Of a stretch of DNA of 48,334 bases, positions 23,793-32,263 are shown in pieces. How positions within the stretch are numbered: position 1 is the first letter of the stretch; each line of letters starts with the position of its first letter. The stretch comes from Chloroflexota bacterium (GTDB lineage: Bacteria; Chloroflexota; Dehalococcoidia; CAUJGQ01): NCBI GenBank assembly GCA_963170165.1, contig CAUJGQ010000017.1, positions 1 through 48,334 on the forward strand, written 5' to 3'. A program made the position numbers and the translations under genes. A model generated the notes under the pieces. The model saw only the letters and a list, made by a program, of their open reading frames with translations. It ran no database searches and was not told the origin of the DNA.

Positions 23793-24733
23793 TGAACGAC
23801 GAGTGTGCCCTTCATCTCAACCGGGTGGACATCGCACACAAACGGGAAGCTCCCTGTCTGGGCGATGGTGAACTTGATGGTTTCCGTCTTGCCGCCGGCC
23901 AGCAGCGTCGTCTGCACGTCTTTGCCGTCTTTGCCCTTCACATTCTGCACGCGGAGGTTGTGCAGCGCCGAGCCCTTATTGTCCAGGGTCAACGTCACTT
24001 CCTCATTCGCCTTGATGGAGATGTTTGTCTTGTCGAACTTGTTGTCGGTGGCGACAACGACGACCGTACCCGCGGCCGGGGCAGCCCCCGCCGAGGCTCC
24101 CGCACCAGCGCCCGCAGCAGCGCCTGCCGCCGGCGCTGCCGGAGCATCGACCACGGTGATCTTCCCCACCATGTCCGCGGGGTGCACTTCGCACAGGAAG
24201 TTGAAGGTCCCCGTCTGGGCGATGGTGAACGTGATTGTCTCGCTCTGCCCGCCCTGCAGCAGCTTGGTGGTGATTGGGTTACCGTCGGCGCCGTTGACGC
24301 CCTGCACCTTCCAGTTGTGCAGCGCCGCGCCCTTGTTATCCAGGGTCAGCGTCACTGGTGTGTTGACCGGCACCGTGAAGTCCTTGATTGAGAAGACATT
24401 GTCGGTGGCTACCTCGGTCACCTGGGTGAGCACCGCCGGGCCTTCACCGTGGCCGCCACCGGCCTCCGGGCGGACCGCGATGTACAAGCCGACGGCGATG
24501 ACAGCGGCGACGGGCAGCGCCGTCATGGCGATCGTCGTCTCCCGGCTCATCCGCGGCCCTTCTGCCACAACGACCGCGACGAGCATGATCGCCAGGGCGA
24601 TGGCCGAGGCCAGGCCGGTGGCAACGGCGGCATCAACATCGAGCAGGATTTTCGCTCCGCTCACCAGCCACAGGACGATGGCGGCGATCACGCCCACCGG
24701 GATCAGGATCGGCAGCAGCAGCCGGTCTCTCAC
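23789..24733 (-). CDS. Membrane-anchored tandem cupredoxin protein
   Basis: About 314 residues from GTG 24733, which has GGAGG at 7 bases; a GTG at 24754 would add 7 residues. Three hydrophobic N-terminal segments are followed by two homologous cupredoxin domains joined by an Ala/Gly/Pro linker of about 35 residues. Each domain has all type 1 copper ligands: A-L-H-N...F-L-C-E-V-H-P-A-D-M and A-L-H-N...F-V-C-D-V-H-P-V-E-M. The domains are so alike that a recent tandem duplication is likely. It may carry electrons to the oxidase or hold copper for its assembly; location within the cox operon, between ctaG and sco, supports either. Confidence 0.8.
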   Translation of the reverse strand: MRDRLLLPILIPVGVIAAIVLWLVSGAKILLDVDAAVATGLASAIALAIMLVAVVVAEGPRMSRETTIAMTALPVAAVIAVGLYIAVRPEAGGGHGEGPAVLTQVTEVATDNVFSIKDFTVPVNTPVTLTLDNKGAALHNWKVQGVNGADGNPITTKLLQGGQSETITFTIAQTGTFNFLCEVHPADMVGKITVVDAPAAPAAGAAAGAGAGASAGAAPAAGTVVVVATDNKFDKTNISIKANEEVTLTLDNKGSALHNLRVQNVKGKDGKDVQTTLLAGGKTETIKFTIAQTGSFPFVCDVHPVEMKGTLVVQ

Positions 24734-24781
24734 ACCAGGACCTCCGACCGTCACGCCCGGCAGCTGCGCCGGCGTGGGTGA

Positions 24782-25633
24782 TTATGTGCTGGGAGCGCCC
24801 GGCTTGGTCAGCCCCATGCGCCCCAATTCTTCCTCGACGTCATCCCAGCGAATTGGCGCCGCGGTCAGCCGCTCCTGCTTGCCCTCGCGCGCTACCCAGC
24901 CAAAGAACACGATGCCGATGGCCACCCACAGGATCGCGCCACCGCCTAACTTCATGATCAGCCCGGCGGTGCGCTGGTCGGTGACCACCGACATGCCCCA
25001 CAGGCGTGGCGCGCTGGCGTAAAACTCGTAGAGCGGCTTGCTGGCGAAGGTGATGAACGACGCCAGCACGCTCGGTACCAACGATTGAACGAACAGGTAG
25101 ATCATCGCCAGTGCCGGTGAGAGTCCCGGCAATCGCCGGTCTGGCGACATGGCCGGCCACCACATCAGCGTTGCCGAAGCGATGAGCACCAGATGGACAA
25201 AGAAGTGCACCCAGTGGTGCTCCAGCGACAAGTTGACCATGAATGGGATATGGGTAACGAGGGTAATCGAATTGAACAGCACGAACGCCAGCAGCGGCCG
25301 GGTCAGCATGTACAGGGCCTGGCGGACGGCGCGGCGCTCGAGCAGCGGGTCAAGCAGCCAAGCAGGCGTACCGAGGAGAAGCAGCGGTGGCGCCACCAGC
25401 GTGAACAGCGTGTGCTGCACCATGTGGATGGAGAATAACCGCTGCTCGGCGATGTCATGAATGGGTGTGCCAGCGCCGATGTACAGCACCACGACGCCGG
25501 CGGTCCACCAGGTGACCTGCGCCCTGGTCGCGCTCTTGCCTCGGGGCCGGCCAACGCGCCGTAGCCCGTACACGTACGCAAACTGCAACAACGCAATCCA
25601 CAGGATGACGTCTGGATGCAGGTGCCACGACAT
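24782..25633 (-). CDS. ctaG: Cytochrome c oxidase assembly factor CtaG (caa3 type)
   Basis: A 283-residue polytopic membrane protein of the Bacillus-type CtaG family. Diagnostic are M-S-W-H-L-H-P, the histidine-rich S-I-H-M-V-Q-H-T-L-F segment and L-E-H-H-W-V-H-F-F-V-H, which may bind copper. About seven hydrophobic segments are visible. It is needed for active caa3 oxidase, probably for copper insertion in subunit I. It follows ctaF by 107 bp, the largest gap inside the cluster. Confidence 0.88.
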   Translation of the reverse strand: MSWHLHPDVILWIALLQFAYVYGLRRVGRPRGKSATRAQVTWWTAGVVVLYIGAGTPIHDIAEQRLFSIHMVQHTLFTLVAPPLLLLGTPAWLLDPLLERRAVRQALYMLTRPLLAFVLFNSITLVTHIPFMVNLSLEHHWVHFFVHLVLIASATLMWWPAMSPDRRLPGLSPALAMIYLFVQSLVPSVLASFITFASKPLYEFYASAPRLWGMSVVTDQRTAGLIMKLGGGAILWVAIGIVFFGWVAREGKQERLTAAPIRWDDVEEELGRMGLTKPGAPST

Positions 25634-25740
25634 CTCAGGAGCCTTTCCAAGAGCGGGGACAGCCGGTCTCGCGCGGTTCGCCGGGCGGGCAGGCAGGAGT
25701 GCTACCCGCGCGAGACAGCGGGCGGCACTCCCAGATCACG

Positions 25741-26064
25741 CTATGCGAAGATCGCCCGCTGGATACTGAGCACGGCAATGAACACGGCGACAGCCAGCGT
25801 CAGCCCGCCGACGAACATCACGGTAAACAGCCGGTTATCAAATCGCAGGTGCATGAACCACATCACCACCAGCGCAAACTTAAGCGTCATGCAGATCATG
25901 ATGCCCAGGCCGCGGGCGAAGTCGTTGACGTTGATATAGGACAGGATCACCTCGAGAGTGGTCAGCACCGCCAGCGCGACGGCGATTTCCACGTACGTGC
26001 GCGGACCAGGATGCGCGTGCTCCTGATGGACCTCCGGCGCCGCCTGCTCGTGTCGGGTACTCAT
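25741..26064 (-). CDS. ctaF: Cytochrome c oxidase subunit IV (prokaryotic)
   Basis: A 107-residue subunit with three hydrophobic segments and the family pattern 'TLKFALVVMWFMHLRFD' in the middle. The His-rich N-terminal tail is cytoplasmic. AGGAG lies 7 bases before ATG. It is the small helical subunit of caa3/bo3-type oxidases, encoded after subunit III as usual. Confidence 0.88.
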   Translation of the reverse strand: MSTRHEQAAPEVHQEHAHPGPRTYVEIAVALAVLTTLEVILSYINVNDFARGLGIMICMTLKFALVVMWFMHLRFDNRLFTVMFVGGLTLAVAVFIAVLSIQRAIFA

Positions 26065-26094
26065 AGACCGGCTCCTAACGCCTGCCCGCGTGGC

Positions 26095-26706
26095 TCACGG
26101 GAGGAGGTAAATCAGCGCGAAGATCAGGATCCAGACGATGTCAACGAAGTGCCAGTACAGCCCTGCCAGCTCTACCGTCATGCTGTCCTGCTGCCTGATG
26201 CGCCCCTGCGAGGCCAGGACCGTGATCGACAGCAGCATCAGCACACCGACGGCCACGTGCGCGCCGTGGAACCCCGTTAGCACAAAGAACGAGCTGCCGA
26301 ACAGGTTCGTACGCAGCGTCAGCCCCTCGTGCACGAATGCCGTGAACTCATAGGCCTGGCCACCCAGGAAGGTTAGCCCCAGCAGCGACGTCGCCAGCAG
26401 CCAGATGCGCAGCCGGCGCACATCCCCCCGCTGGATCGCCGAGAGCGCCAGCACCATTGTCAGCGAGCTCATGAGCAGAATGAACGAGCTGGCCGAGGTA
26501 TAGGGGATGTCAAACACCTCTGCCGGATGCGGTCCCGGTTTACCCAACGCCTCATCGCGCCCGCGGTACATCAGGTACGTGGCGATCAGCGAGCCGAAGA
26601 ACAGGCAATCCGAGCCTAGAAACAGCCACATGAACAGCTTGCGGTTGTCGAGGCCGGTGCTGGTGGTGGCTTCGTGCCCGCCCGTGGTGGTGTGTACGGC
26701 CATCAT
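26095..26706 (-). CDS. ctaE: Cytochrome c oxidase subunit III
   Basis: A 203-residue, five-helix subunit III, the short form of caa3 oxidases. Conserved blocks are F-L-G-S-D-C-L-F-F, F-L-G-G-Q-A-Y-E-F, G-F-H-G-A-H-V-A-V-G and L-Y-W-H-F-V-D-I-V-W-I. It stabilises subunit I and proton uptake. Two adjacent ATG codons are possible starts; the second has the better spacing from GGGAG. Confidence 0.93.
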   Translation of the reverse strand: MMAVHTTTGGHEATTSTGLDNRKLFMWLFLGSDCLFFGSLIATYLMYRGRDEALGKPGPHPAEVFDIPYTSASSFILLMSSLTMVLALSAIQRGDVRRLRIWLLATSLLGLTFLGGQAYEFTAFVHEGLTLRTNLFGSSFFVLTGFHGAHVAVGVLMLLSITVLASQGRIRQQDSMTVELAGLYWHFVDIVWILIFALIYLLP

Positions 26707-26746
26707 CTACTCCCGCGCTGCCGGCCACACCGGCAAGCGCCTGCCT

Positions 26747-28645
26747 CTACTCCTCGGCGACCGGCTCCAGGCACCAGCCGTAAATGCCCGTCAGCAGCAC
26801 CACCGCGCCAACGGCGATCGTCCCCCAGCCGGCGTACCCGTACGAGTCCTTCATCATCAGGCCGCTGGCCATGATCGGCAGCCCCAGCGCCGTCACCAGC
26901 GGAAAGTACGACGGCGATGGCATATGGATGCCGTGCCCGCTGCCGTGCGCGTGCTGCACGACGGCGGCGGTCTGCGGTTGGTAGTCCGGGCGCGGCACCG
27001 CGCGACCGCTCTCATCTTCGCTGTACTTGCGGTGCCAGAACTCATCGCGGGCGTGCACAACGGGGATCTCATCGAAGTTGTGCTCCGGCGGTGGCGAAGC
27101 AGTGAGCCATTCCAGCGTGCGGGCATCCCACGGGTCGTGCGGAGCGCGCACCCGGCTGCGCATGGTGATGATGACGTTGTAAATGAACGCCAGCACCGCC
27201 ACGGCGATGACAAATGCACCGATGGTCTCCACCAGGTTCCAGGTATCCCACCCGGTGCCCTCGGCATAGGTGAACGTACGGCGCAACTGGCCGTTGAGAC
27301 CGACCACGTGCATCGGGCCGAATGTCAGGTTGAAGCCGATCAGCAGCAGCCAGAAGTGCAACGTACCGATGCCTTCGTTGAGCATCTTGCCCGTGAACTT
27401 CGGCCACCAGTAATAGATGCCGCCGAACAGCCCGAAGATGGCACCGCCGAACAACACATAATGGAAGTGGGCGATGATGTAGTACGTGTCATTCTGCTGC
27501 GTGTCGGCGGGGGCGACGGCGTGGGTCACGCCAGACAGACCACCGATGATGAACATCGCGACGAAACCGATGGCGAACTTGGCAGGCGCGGCAAAGCGTA
27601 ATTGCCCGCCCCACATCGTCCCGATCCAGTTGAAGATCTTCACACCAGTCGGCACGGCAATCAGCATCGTTGACGTGGCGAAGGCAGCGTTGGCCGCCGG
27701 CCCCAGGCCGACAACGAACATGTGGTGCGCCCACACACCCCAGCCCATGAAACCGATGGCCACGCCGGAGAACACCACCACGGCATAGCCGAACAGCGGC
27801 TTGCCAGACATCGCCGGCAGGATCTCCGAGACGATGCCCATCGCGGGAAGGATAAGGATGTAGACCTCGGGATGGCCGAACAGCCAAAACAGGTGTTGCC
27901 ACAGAATCGGGTCGCCACCCTTGGCGACGTTGAAGAAGTTCGTGCCGAAGAAGCGATCGAATGACACCTCAAATAGGGCAACGGAGATGGGCGGCACGGC
28001 GGTGATCAGGAGGAAGGAGACAACGATCGTCATCCATGAGAACACCGGCATGCGCAGCAGCGTCATCCCCGGTGCACGCATGTTCAGCGCCGTGACGATG
28101 AAGTTGAACGAGGACGCAAGCGAGGCGATGCCCAGCATCTGCAGGCTCAGTGCCCAGAAGTCTACCCCGTGGCCCGGCGTGTACAGCTTGGTAGTCAGCG
28201 GCGCGTAGCCGTACCAGCCCTGGTTGGGCGCCCCACCAAAGAACAAGCTCGAGTACAGGAACAGCCCACCGAACAGGAACACCCAGTAGCTCAGCGCGTT
28301 CAATCGCGGGAACGCGACATCGCGTGCGCCAATCTGGAGTGGCAGCAGGAAGTTCATGAAGGCGCTGCTCATTGGCATCACCACCAGGAACACCATGGTG
28401 GTGCCATGCATGGTGAACAGCTGGTTGTAGCGGTCGGCGGTGAGCACATCCAGGTTCGGCTGGGCGAGCTGCAGGCGGATGAGCAGCGCCTCCACTCCGC
28501 CGAGGATGAAGAAGATGAACGCCGTCACGCCGTACAGCGCGCCGATCTTCTTGTGGTCGATGGTGGTGACCCACCCGACGAAGCCCTGTGTGGCTGTGGG
28601 GCGGCGCAGGAATCCGGGGACCGCCGCCTGCGGAATCGTCGCCAT
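26747..28645 (-). CDS. ctaD: Cytochrome c oxidase subunit I
   Basis: A 632-residue heme-copper oxidase subunit I. ATG 28645 follows GGAGAGG. Key sites: H-G-T-T-M-V-F (low-spin heme), G-H-P-E-V-Y-I (CuB His and cross-linked Tyr, with the D-channel Glu of A1-type enzymes), the H-H-M-F pair for CuB, and H-F-H-Y-V-L-F-G-G (heme a3 and heme a ligands). It is about 100 residues longer than minimal subunit I: a C-terminal extension carries a His-rich loop and two more membrane segments (about 565-625). It reduces O2 with proton pumping. Confidence 0.95.
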   Translation of the reverse strand: MATIPQAAVPGFLRRPTATQGFVGWVTTIDHKKIGALYGVTAFIFFILGGVEALLIRLQLAQPNLDVLTADRYNQLFTMHGTTMVFLVVMPMSSAFMNFLLPLQIGARDVAFPRLNALSYWVFLFGGLFLYSSLFFGGAPNQGWYGYAPLTTKLYTPGHGVDFWALSLQMLGIASLASSFNFIVTALNMRAPGMTLLRMPVFSWMTIVVSFLLITAVPPISVALFEVSFDRFFGTNFFNVAKGGDPILWQHLFWLFGHPEVYILILPAMGIVSEILPAMSGKPLFGYAVVVFSGVAIGFMGWGVWAHHMFVVGLGPAANAAFATSTMLIAVPTGVKIFNWIGTMWGGQLRFAAPAKFAIGFVAMFIIGGLSGVTHAVAPADTQQNDTYYIIAHFHYVLFGGAIFGLFGGIYYWWPKFTGKMLNEGIGTLHFWLLLIGFNLTFGPMHVVGLNGQLRRTFTYAEGTGWDTWNLVETIGAFVIAVAVLAFIYNVIITMRSRVRAPHDPWDARTLEWLTASPPPEHNFDEIPVVHARDEFWHRKYSEDESGRAVPRPDYQPQTAAVVQHAHGSGHGIHMPSPSYFPLVTALGLPIMASGLMMKDSYGYAGWGTIAVGAVVLLTGIYGWCLEPVAEE

Positions 28646-28689
28646 CCTCAATCCTCTCCAATCAACCGGGGAACCCGCCGGCCCGCCGG

Positions 28690-29730
28690 CTACTTCAGGC
28701 TGTGAAGGTAGTCGGCAATCGCCTTGATGTCTTCTTCGCTGAGGGTGCCCCCGAAGGCGGGCATCTTGGCGCCGGGCTTGAGCTGCTGCGGGTTGGTCAC
28801 CCAGCGCACCACGTTCTCAGGCGTATTCTCTAGCCGGTTGCCGGCCAGCGACACGCGCGAGCCGAAGTGGGTTAGATTCGGGGCGGTGCGGCCCTGCGCA
28901 GCGCTGCCCTCAATTGCGTGGCAGCCGATGCAGGCATTGCCCAGGAACAGTTCCTGTCCACGCCCGGCGGAGCCGGTGGTGCGTGCCGTGGCGGACTGCG
29001 CCTGACCTTGCAGCCACGTGTTGAACTGGCCCTCCGGCTCGGCGATCACGATGAACCGCATCAGCGCGTGCGAATCCAGACAGTATTCGGCACATTCGCC
29101 GTGGTATACACCTGGCTGCCGTGCCGTGAACACCAGGTCGTTCTTCTTGCCCGGGACGGCATCTTGCTTCCCTGCCAGGTTCGGCACCCAGAAGGAATGG
29201 ATAACGTCCTCGGACTCAATCGTCCAGTGGATCGGGCGCCCGGCGGGGATGTGTGCCTCGCTCGCAACAGATACGGCGCGGTTGGGGTCGGCCGGATCGG
29301 CGTAGATGAATTCGAACCACCACTGCCGCGCCACCACACGCACTTGCAGCGCGTTCTGGGGCGTTCGCGCGAGGTCGACAATCGTGCTGATGGTCGGTAC
29401 CGCGATGATCGCCAGCACGAGCGATGGCACGATCGTCCAGCCGACCTCCAGCCGCGTGTTGCCGTGCGTCTGCTTGGGCATCTGCCGCTCGCCACCGCGA
29501 CGGCGGAAGCGGATCATGGTGAACAGCAGCAGCCCCTCGACCGCGAAGAACACGAAGATAGCCACCCAGAGCACCGGCCAGAACAGGCCGCGGACCGTCT
29601 TGGAATGGTCACCGAAGTCCGTCAGGGTGTCGTAGGGGTCGTTGGTGGTGCAGCCACCGGCGAGCAGCGCGAGGGTGAGCAGGAGCGGGGCGAGCCGGAT
29701 GAGCGTGATGAACCGCGAGCGAGCTCCCAT
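28690..29730 (-). CDS. ctaC: Cytochrome c oxidase subunit II with fused cytochrome c
   Basis: A 346-residue caa3-type subunit II. ATG 29730 follows GGAGG. A lipobox gives Cys27, then two membrane helices (about 50-72, 98-118). The CuA domain has all ligands: H178, C213, E215, C217, H221, M224. A C-terminal cytochrome c domain carries C267-I-G-C270-H271 with M323 as probable sixth ligand. Electrons thus pass from the tethered heme c to CuA. It is the first gene of the leftward cox operon and divergent from the heme A/O synthase fusion. Confidence 0.95.
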   Translation of the reverse strand: MGARSRFITLIRLAPLLLTLALLAGGCTTNDPYDTLTDFGDHSKTVRGLFWPVLWVAIFVFFAVEGLLLFTMIRFRRRGGERQMPKQTHGNTRLEVGWTIVPSLVLAIIAVPTISTIVDLARTPQNALQVRVVARQWWFEFIYADPADPNRAVSVASEAHIPAGRPIHWTIESEDVIHSFWVPNLAGKQDAVPGKKNDLVFTARQPGVYHGECAEYCLDSHALMRFIVIAEPEGQFNTWLQGQAQSATARTTGSAGRGQELFLGNACIGCHAIEGSAAQGRTAPNLTHFGSRVSLAGNRLENTPENVVRWVTNPQQLKPGAKMPAFGGTLSEEDIKAIADYLHSLK

Positions 29731-30213
29731 GAATCCTCCGATGCGCGGACCATGCCGCACACTGGCCATCCACCCGGTGGACGGCCGGAGCAACCAGTTC
29801 AGTGTGTAGACGAGGATGCGCTGGTTGGCTTGGGGAGCTCGCCGCCTCGCCGCCGGGGACGGGTCCGCTGGTGCGCGCTGATCGTAGGTACGGCAGACAC
29901 GATGTGTCAAGCCGGACCGCGCCCTGCCGGTTCGCCGCGTGCATGACTGCGCCTCCCCTGACGCCTGCCAAGCGTTCTCTAGTATGCACCACCGGCCACT
30001 ACGATCCAGCCCCGCGACGGCGATTCTGCCGCGACACGCGCGCCCGGCCGCACGGCAGGGGTTTGGGCGCGGTGGCCAGCCCGTTGCCGGTTGCCGGCTG
30101 CCTCGCTAGACTGCGGTGGTGTTCCCCGACTGACAATCGACGGTCCTGATGCGGCGTCTGCTCCGTCGCGCCGCGTGGCCGGCCCGCGTGGGCTGGTTAG
30201 GTGGGGTAGGTGT
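29731..30213. other. Divergent regulatory region between ctaC and ctaA-ctaB
   Basis: A 483-bp stretch without a convincing gene: in-frame extensions on both strands lack ribosome sites and family similarity. It should hold both promoters. A plus-strand TAGTAT (29980-29985) with CTGACG 16 bases upstream is one candidate promoter. A perfect palindrome is listed separately. Confidence 0.5.
29896..29908. promoter_or_regulatory. Perfect 13-bp palindrome, candidate operator
   Basis: GACAC-GAT-GTGTC in the middle of the divergent region between the oxidase operon and the heme synthase fusion. A site here could control both transcripts. No known binding protein is assigned. Confidence 0.35.
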
Positions 30214-31902
30214 GTGGAGAGCTACGATCAGCGACTTGCGGCAGGGGCGGCGCTGGCAAGCCTGCCGGTACTGGCGGCGGGCGCCGGTGTGCGTCTTGAT
30301 TTGGACACGTTCAGCACATTTCAGTCCCTGCTGGCGGTGCCCGGCCTTGTCCTGCTGGCCGCGCTATCGTGGCGCCTCCGGCACAACGACAACGACCGGC
30401 GGGTCCCGGCGGCGGCGGCACTAACCCTGCTGGCCGGCCATGCGACGCTGGGCCTGCTACTCACCCGCGGCTTGCTGCCGTCCGGTTTCGTCACGCTCTA
30501 TCAGGCCAGCGCTATGCTGTCGTTCGGCGCGGCCATGTTGCTGGCCGTGCGCCTATCGGGCGTCGCCAGCGGTCGCGAGTCCGGCGAGGGATTTGGGCTG
30601 CTGGCCGCCGCCGCCGCCGTGACCGTCACGGCGCTGCTGTTCACCGGTGCCTATGTGTCGGGCTCCGGCGCCGGATTCGCCTGCACCGGCTGGCCGCTGT
30701 GCAACGGTGCGCTGTTTCCGGCCGGAGACCGGCTCGCGGATATCAACGCGTTGCACCGCTTCATGGCAGCGACCTCCGGAGTCCTGATCGGCGTGCTGCT
30801 GTGGCGCGCGTATGCCGGCCACCGTCACGACCGTGCGGTGATCGCGCTCAGCCTCGCTATCGCTGCTTTCTACGGCGCCGAGGTGCTGGCCGGCGCGCTG
30901 TGGGGCTGGGTCGACCCCGGCATCTCCGGCCGCGCCCTTCATCTCACGCTGGCCACCCTGGTGTGGGCGGGGCTGCTGCTGCTGACGGCGCTGACCTTCC
31001 ATCCCGCACCCGGGCCAGAACAGCGGGGCCCCCTGCGCACCGCCGCGGCTTACATCAACCTGATGAAACCGCGCATCATCGAGCTGTTGCTCGTCACCAC
31101 AGTGCCCGCCATGGTCCTGGCCGAGCATGGGCTCCCCAGCTTGTGGCTGATCCTCGGCACCCTCATCGGCGGCACGCTCACCGCCGGCGGCGCCAACGCC
31201 ATCAACTGCTACATCGACCGTGACATCGACCAGGTGATGAAGCGCACCAGCCGTCGGGCTCTGCCGTCCCACCGTGTCTCACCGGAGCGGGCGCTGACCT
31301 TCGGCGTGGCCATCGGCCTGGCCGGCTTCTTGGAGCTGGCTATCCTCATCAACCTGCTGTCTGCTGTGCTGGCGGTGAGTGCCATCTTGTTCTACGTGTT
31401 CGTCTACACGATGTGGCTCAAGCGGACCACCGTGCAGAACATTGTCATCGGCGGCGCGGCCGGGGCGGTGCCGCCGATGGTCGGCTGGGCCGCCGTCACC
31501 GGCCGGGTGGACCTGCCCGCCATCGTCCTGTTCGCCATTATCTTCCTCTGGACGCCGCCCCACTTCTGGGCACTGGCGCTCAAGTATCGCGCCGACTACG
31601 CCGCAGCAGGCGTGCCGATGCTCCCGGTAGCCCGTGGCGAAGCCGAGACCCGGAGGCAGATCTTCATCTATAGCCTGGTGCTGGTCGCGGCGTCGCTGCT
31701 GCTGTATGTCACCGGTGGCGCCGGTCTGGTGTACCTGGCCGTCGCGCTGGTGCTGGGGGCGGCACTGCTGCGCATGGCCTGGCAACTCCTACGGCGGGGT
31801 GATGCCTTCCCCGTCATGAAGCTGTTCGGCTACTCCATCACCTATCTTGCCGTGCTGTTCGGCGCGATGGTCGCCGACCAGGCCGCGCGGTCTCTGGTGT
31901 AG
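30214..31902 (+). CDS. Fused heme A synthase-like / heme O synthase (CtaA-CtaB)
   Basis: About 562 residues from GTG 30214, which follows GGGGTAGG; longer in-frame starts read through the leader. Residues 1-275 form a CtaA-like domain with eight hydrophobic segments; its second half retains C-x-x-W-P-L-C-N-G, the heme ligand His in L-H-R-F-M and a second in A-L-H-L-T, whereas the first half is poorly conserved. Residues 280-562 are a UbiA-type farnesyltransferase (CtaB) with L-M-K-P-R, the N-x-x-x-D motif N-C-Y-I-D-R-D-I-D and the second Asp-rich segment at D-Y-A-A-A-G-V-P-M-L-P. The fusion would farnesylate heme B to heme O and oxidise it to heme A for the divergent oxidase. Similar fusions are known in Thermus. 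Confidence 0.88.
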   Translation: MESYDQRLAAGAALASLPVLAAGAGVRLDLDTFSTFQSLLAVPGLVLLAALSWRLRHNDNDRRVPAAAALTLLAGHATLGLLLTRGLLPSGFVTLYQASAMLSFGAAMLLAVRLSGVASGRESGEGFGLLAAAAAVTVTALLFTGAYVSGSGAGFACTGWPLCNGALFPAGDRLADINALHRFMAATSGVLIGVLLWRAYAGHRHDRAVIALSLAIAAFYGAEVLAGALWGWVDPGISGRALHLTLATLVWAGLLLLTALTFHPAPGPEQRGPLRTAAAYINLMKPRIIELLLVTTVPAMVLAEHGLPSLWLILGTLIGGTLTAGGANAINCYIDRDIDQVMKRTSRRALPSHRVSPERALTFGVAIGLAGFLELAILINLLSAVLAVSAILFYVFVYTMWLKRTTVQNIVIGGAAGAVPPMVGWAAVTGRVDLPAIVLFAIIFLWTPPHFWALALKYRADYAAAGVPMLPVARGEAETRRQIFIYSLVLVAASLLLYVTGGAGLVYLAVALVLGAALLRMAWQLLRRGDAFPVMKLFGYSITYLAVLFGAMVADQAARSLV

Positions 31903-31906
31903 CGCC

Positions 31907-32260
31907 ATGCCGGTGCCTGAGCGTTACGTCGAGCTATTCGGCCGGTACCTATCTCGAACCGAGACGCTGCGCGGCGCCGCCAATGCTGACCTGTGGCTGC
32001 GTTACCGGCGGCTGGCCCTCACTGACCAACGGCTGCTGTGCCTGGAGCGCGGTGGCCTGCGGCACCTGCCCAAGTACTATCGGTTGACTACCATCCCGCT
32101 GCGCAGGATTACGGCGGTCGATGTCCAAGCCGGCCGCCTGCAAACCACGTTGACGGTGGTGATCGAGGGTGGGGGACGTTTTAGCTACGGCCTGCCAAGC
32201 TTCTCCAAGGGCACCGACCGCTTCTGCGCTGCCCTGCGGGCCGCAGTTGGTGGCGAATAG
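31907..32260 (+). CDS. Small bacterial PH-domain-like protein
   Basis: A 117-residue protein beginning 4 bp after the heme synthase fusion. The pattern of short strands (RRLALTDQRLLCLER, IPLRRITAVDVQAG, TLTVVIEGG) followed by a C-terminal helix (GTDRFCAALRAA) is that of bacterial PH-like/YokE-type domains, where L-T-x-x-R-L and I-x-L-x-x-I-x-x-V are typical. No catalytic motif. The ribosome site is weak, so translation may depend on the upstream gene. Confidence 0.6.
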   Translation: MPVPERYVELFGRYLSRTETLRGAANADLWLRYRRLALTDQRLLCLERGGLRHLPKYYRLTTIPLRRITAVDVQAGRLQTTLTVVIEGGGRFSYGLPSFSKGTDRFCAALRAAVGGE

Positions 32261-32263
32261 CGC

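Noticed and set aside
23805-25022. 405-residue plus-strand open frame
   Set aside because: It is antisense to the cupredoxin and ctaG genes and its composition mirrors them; high GC makes long antisense frames common.
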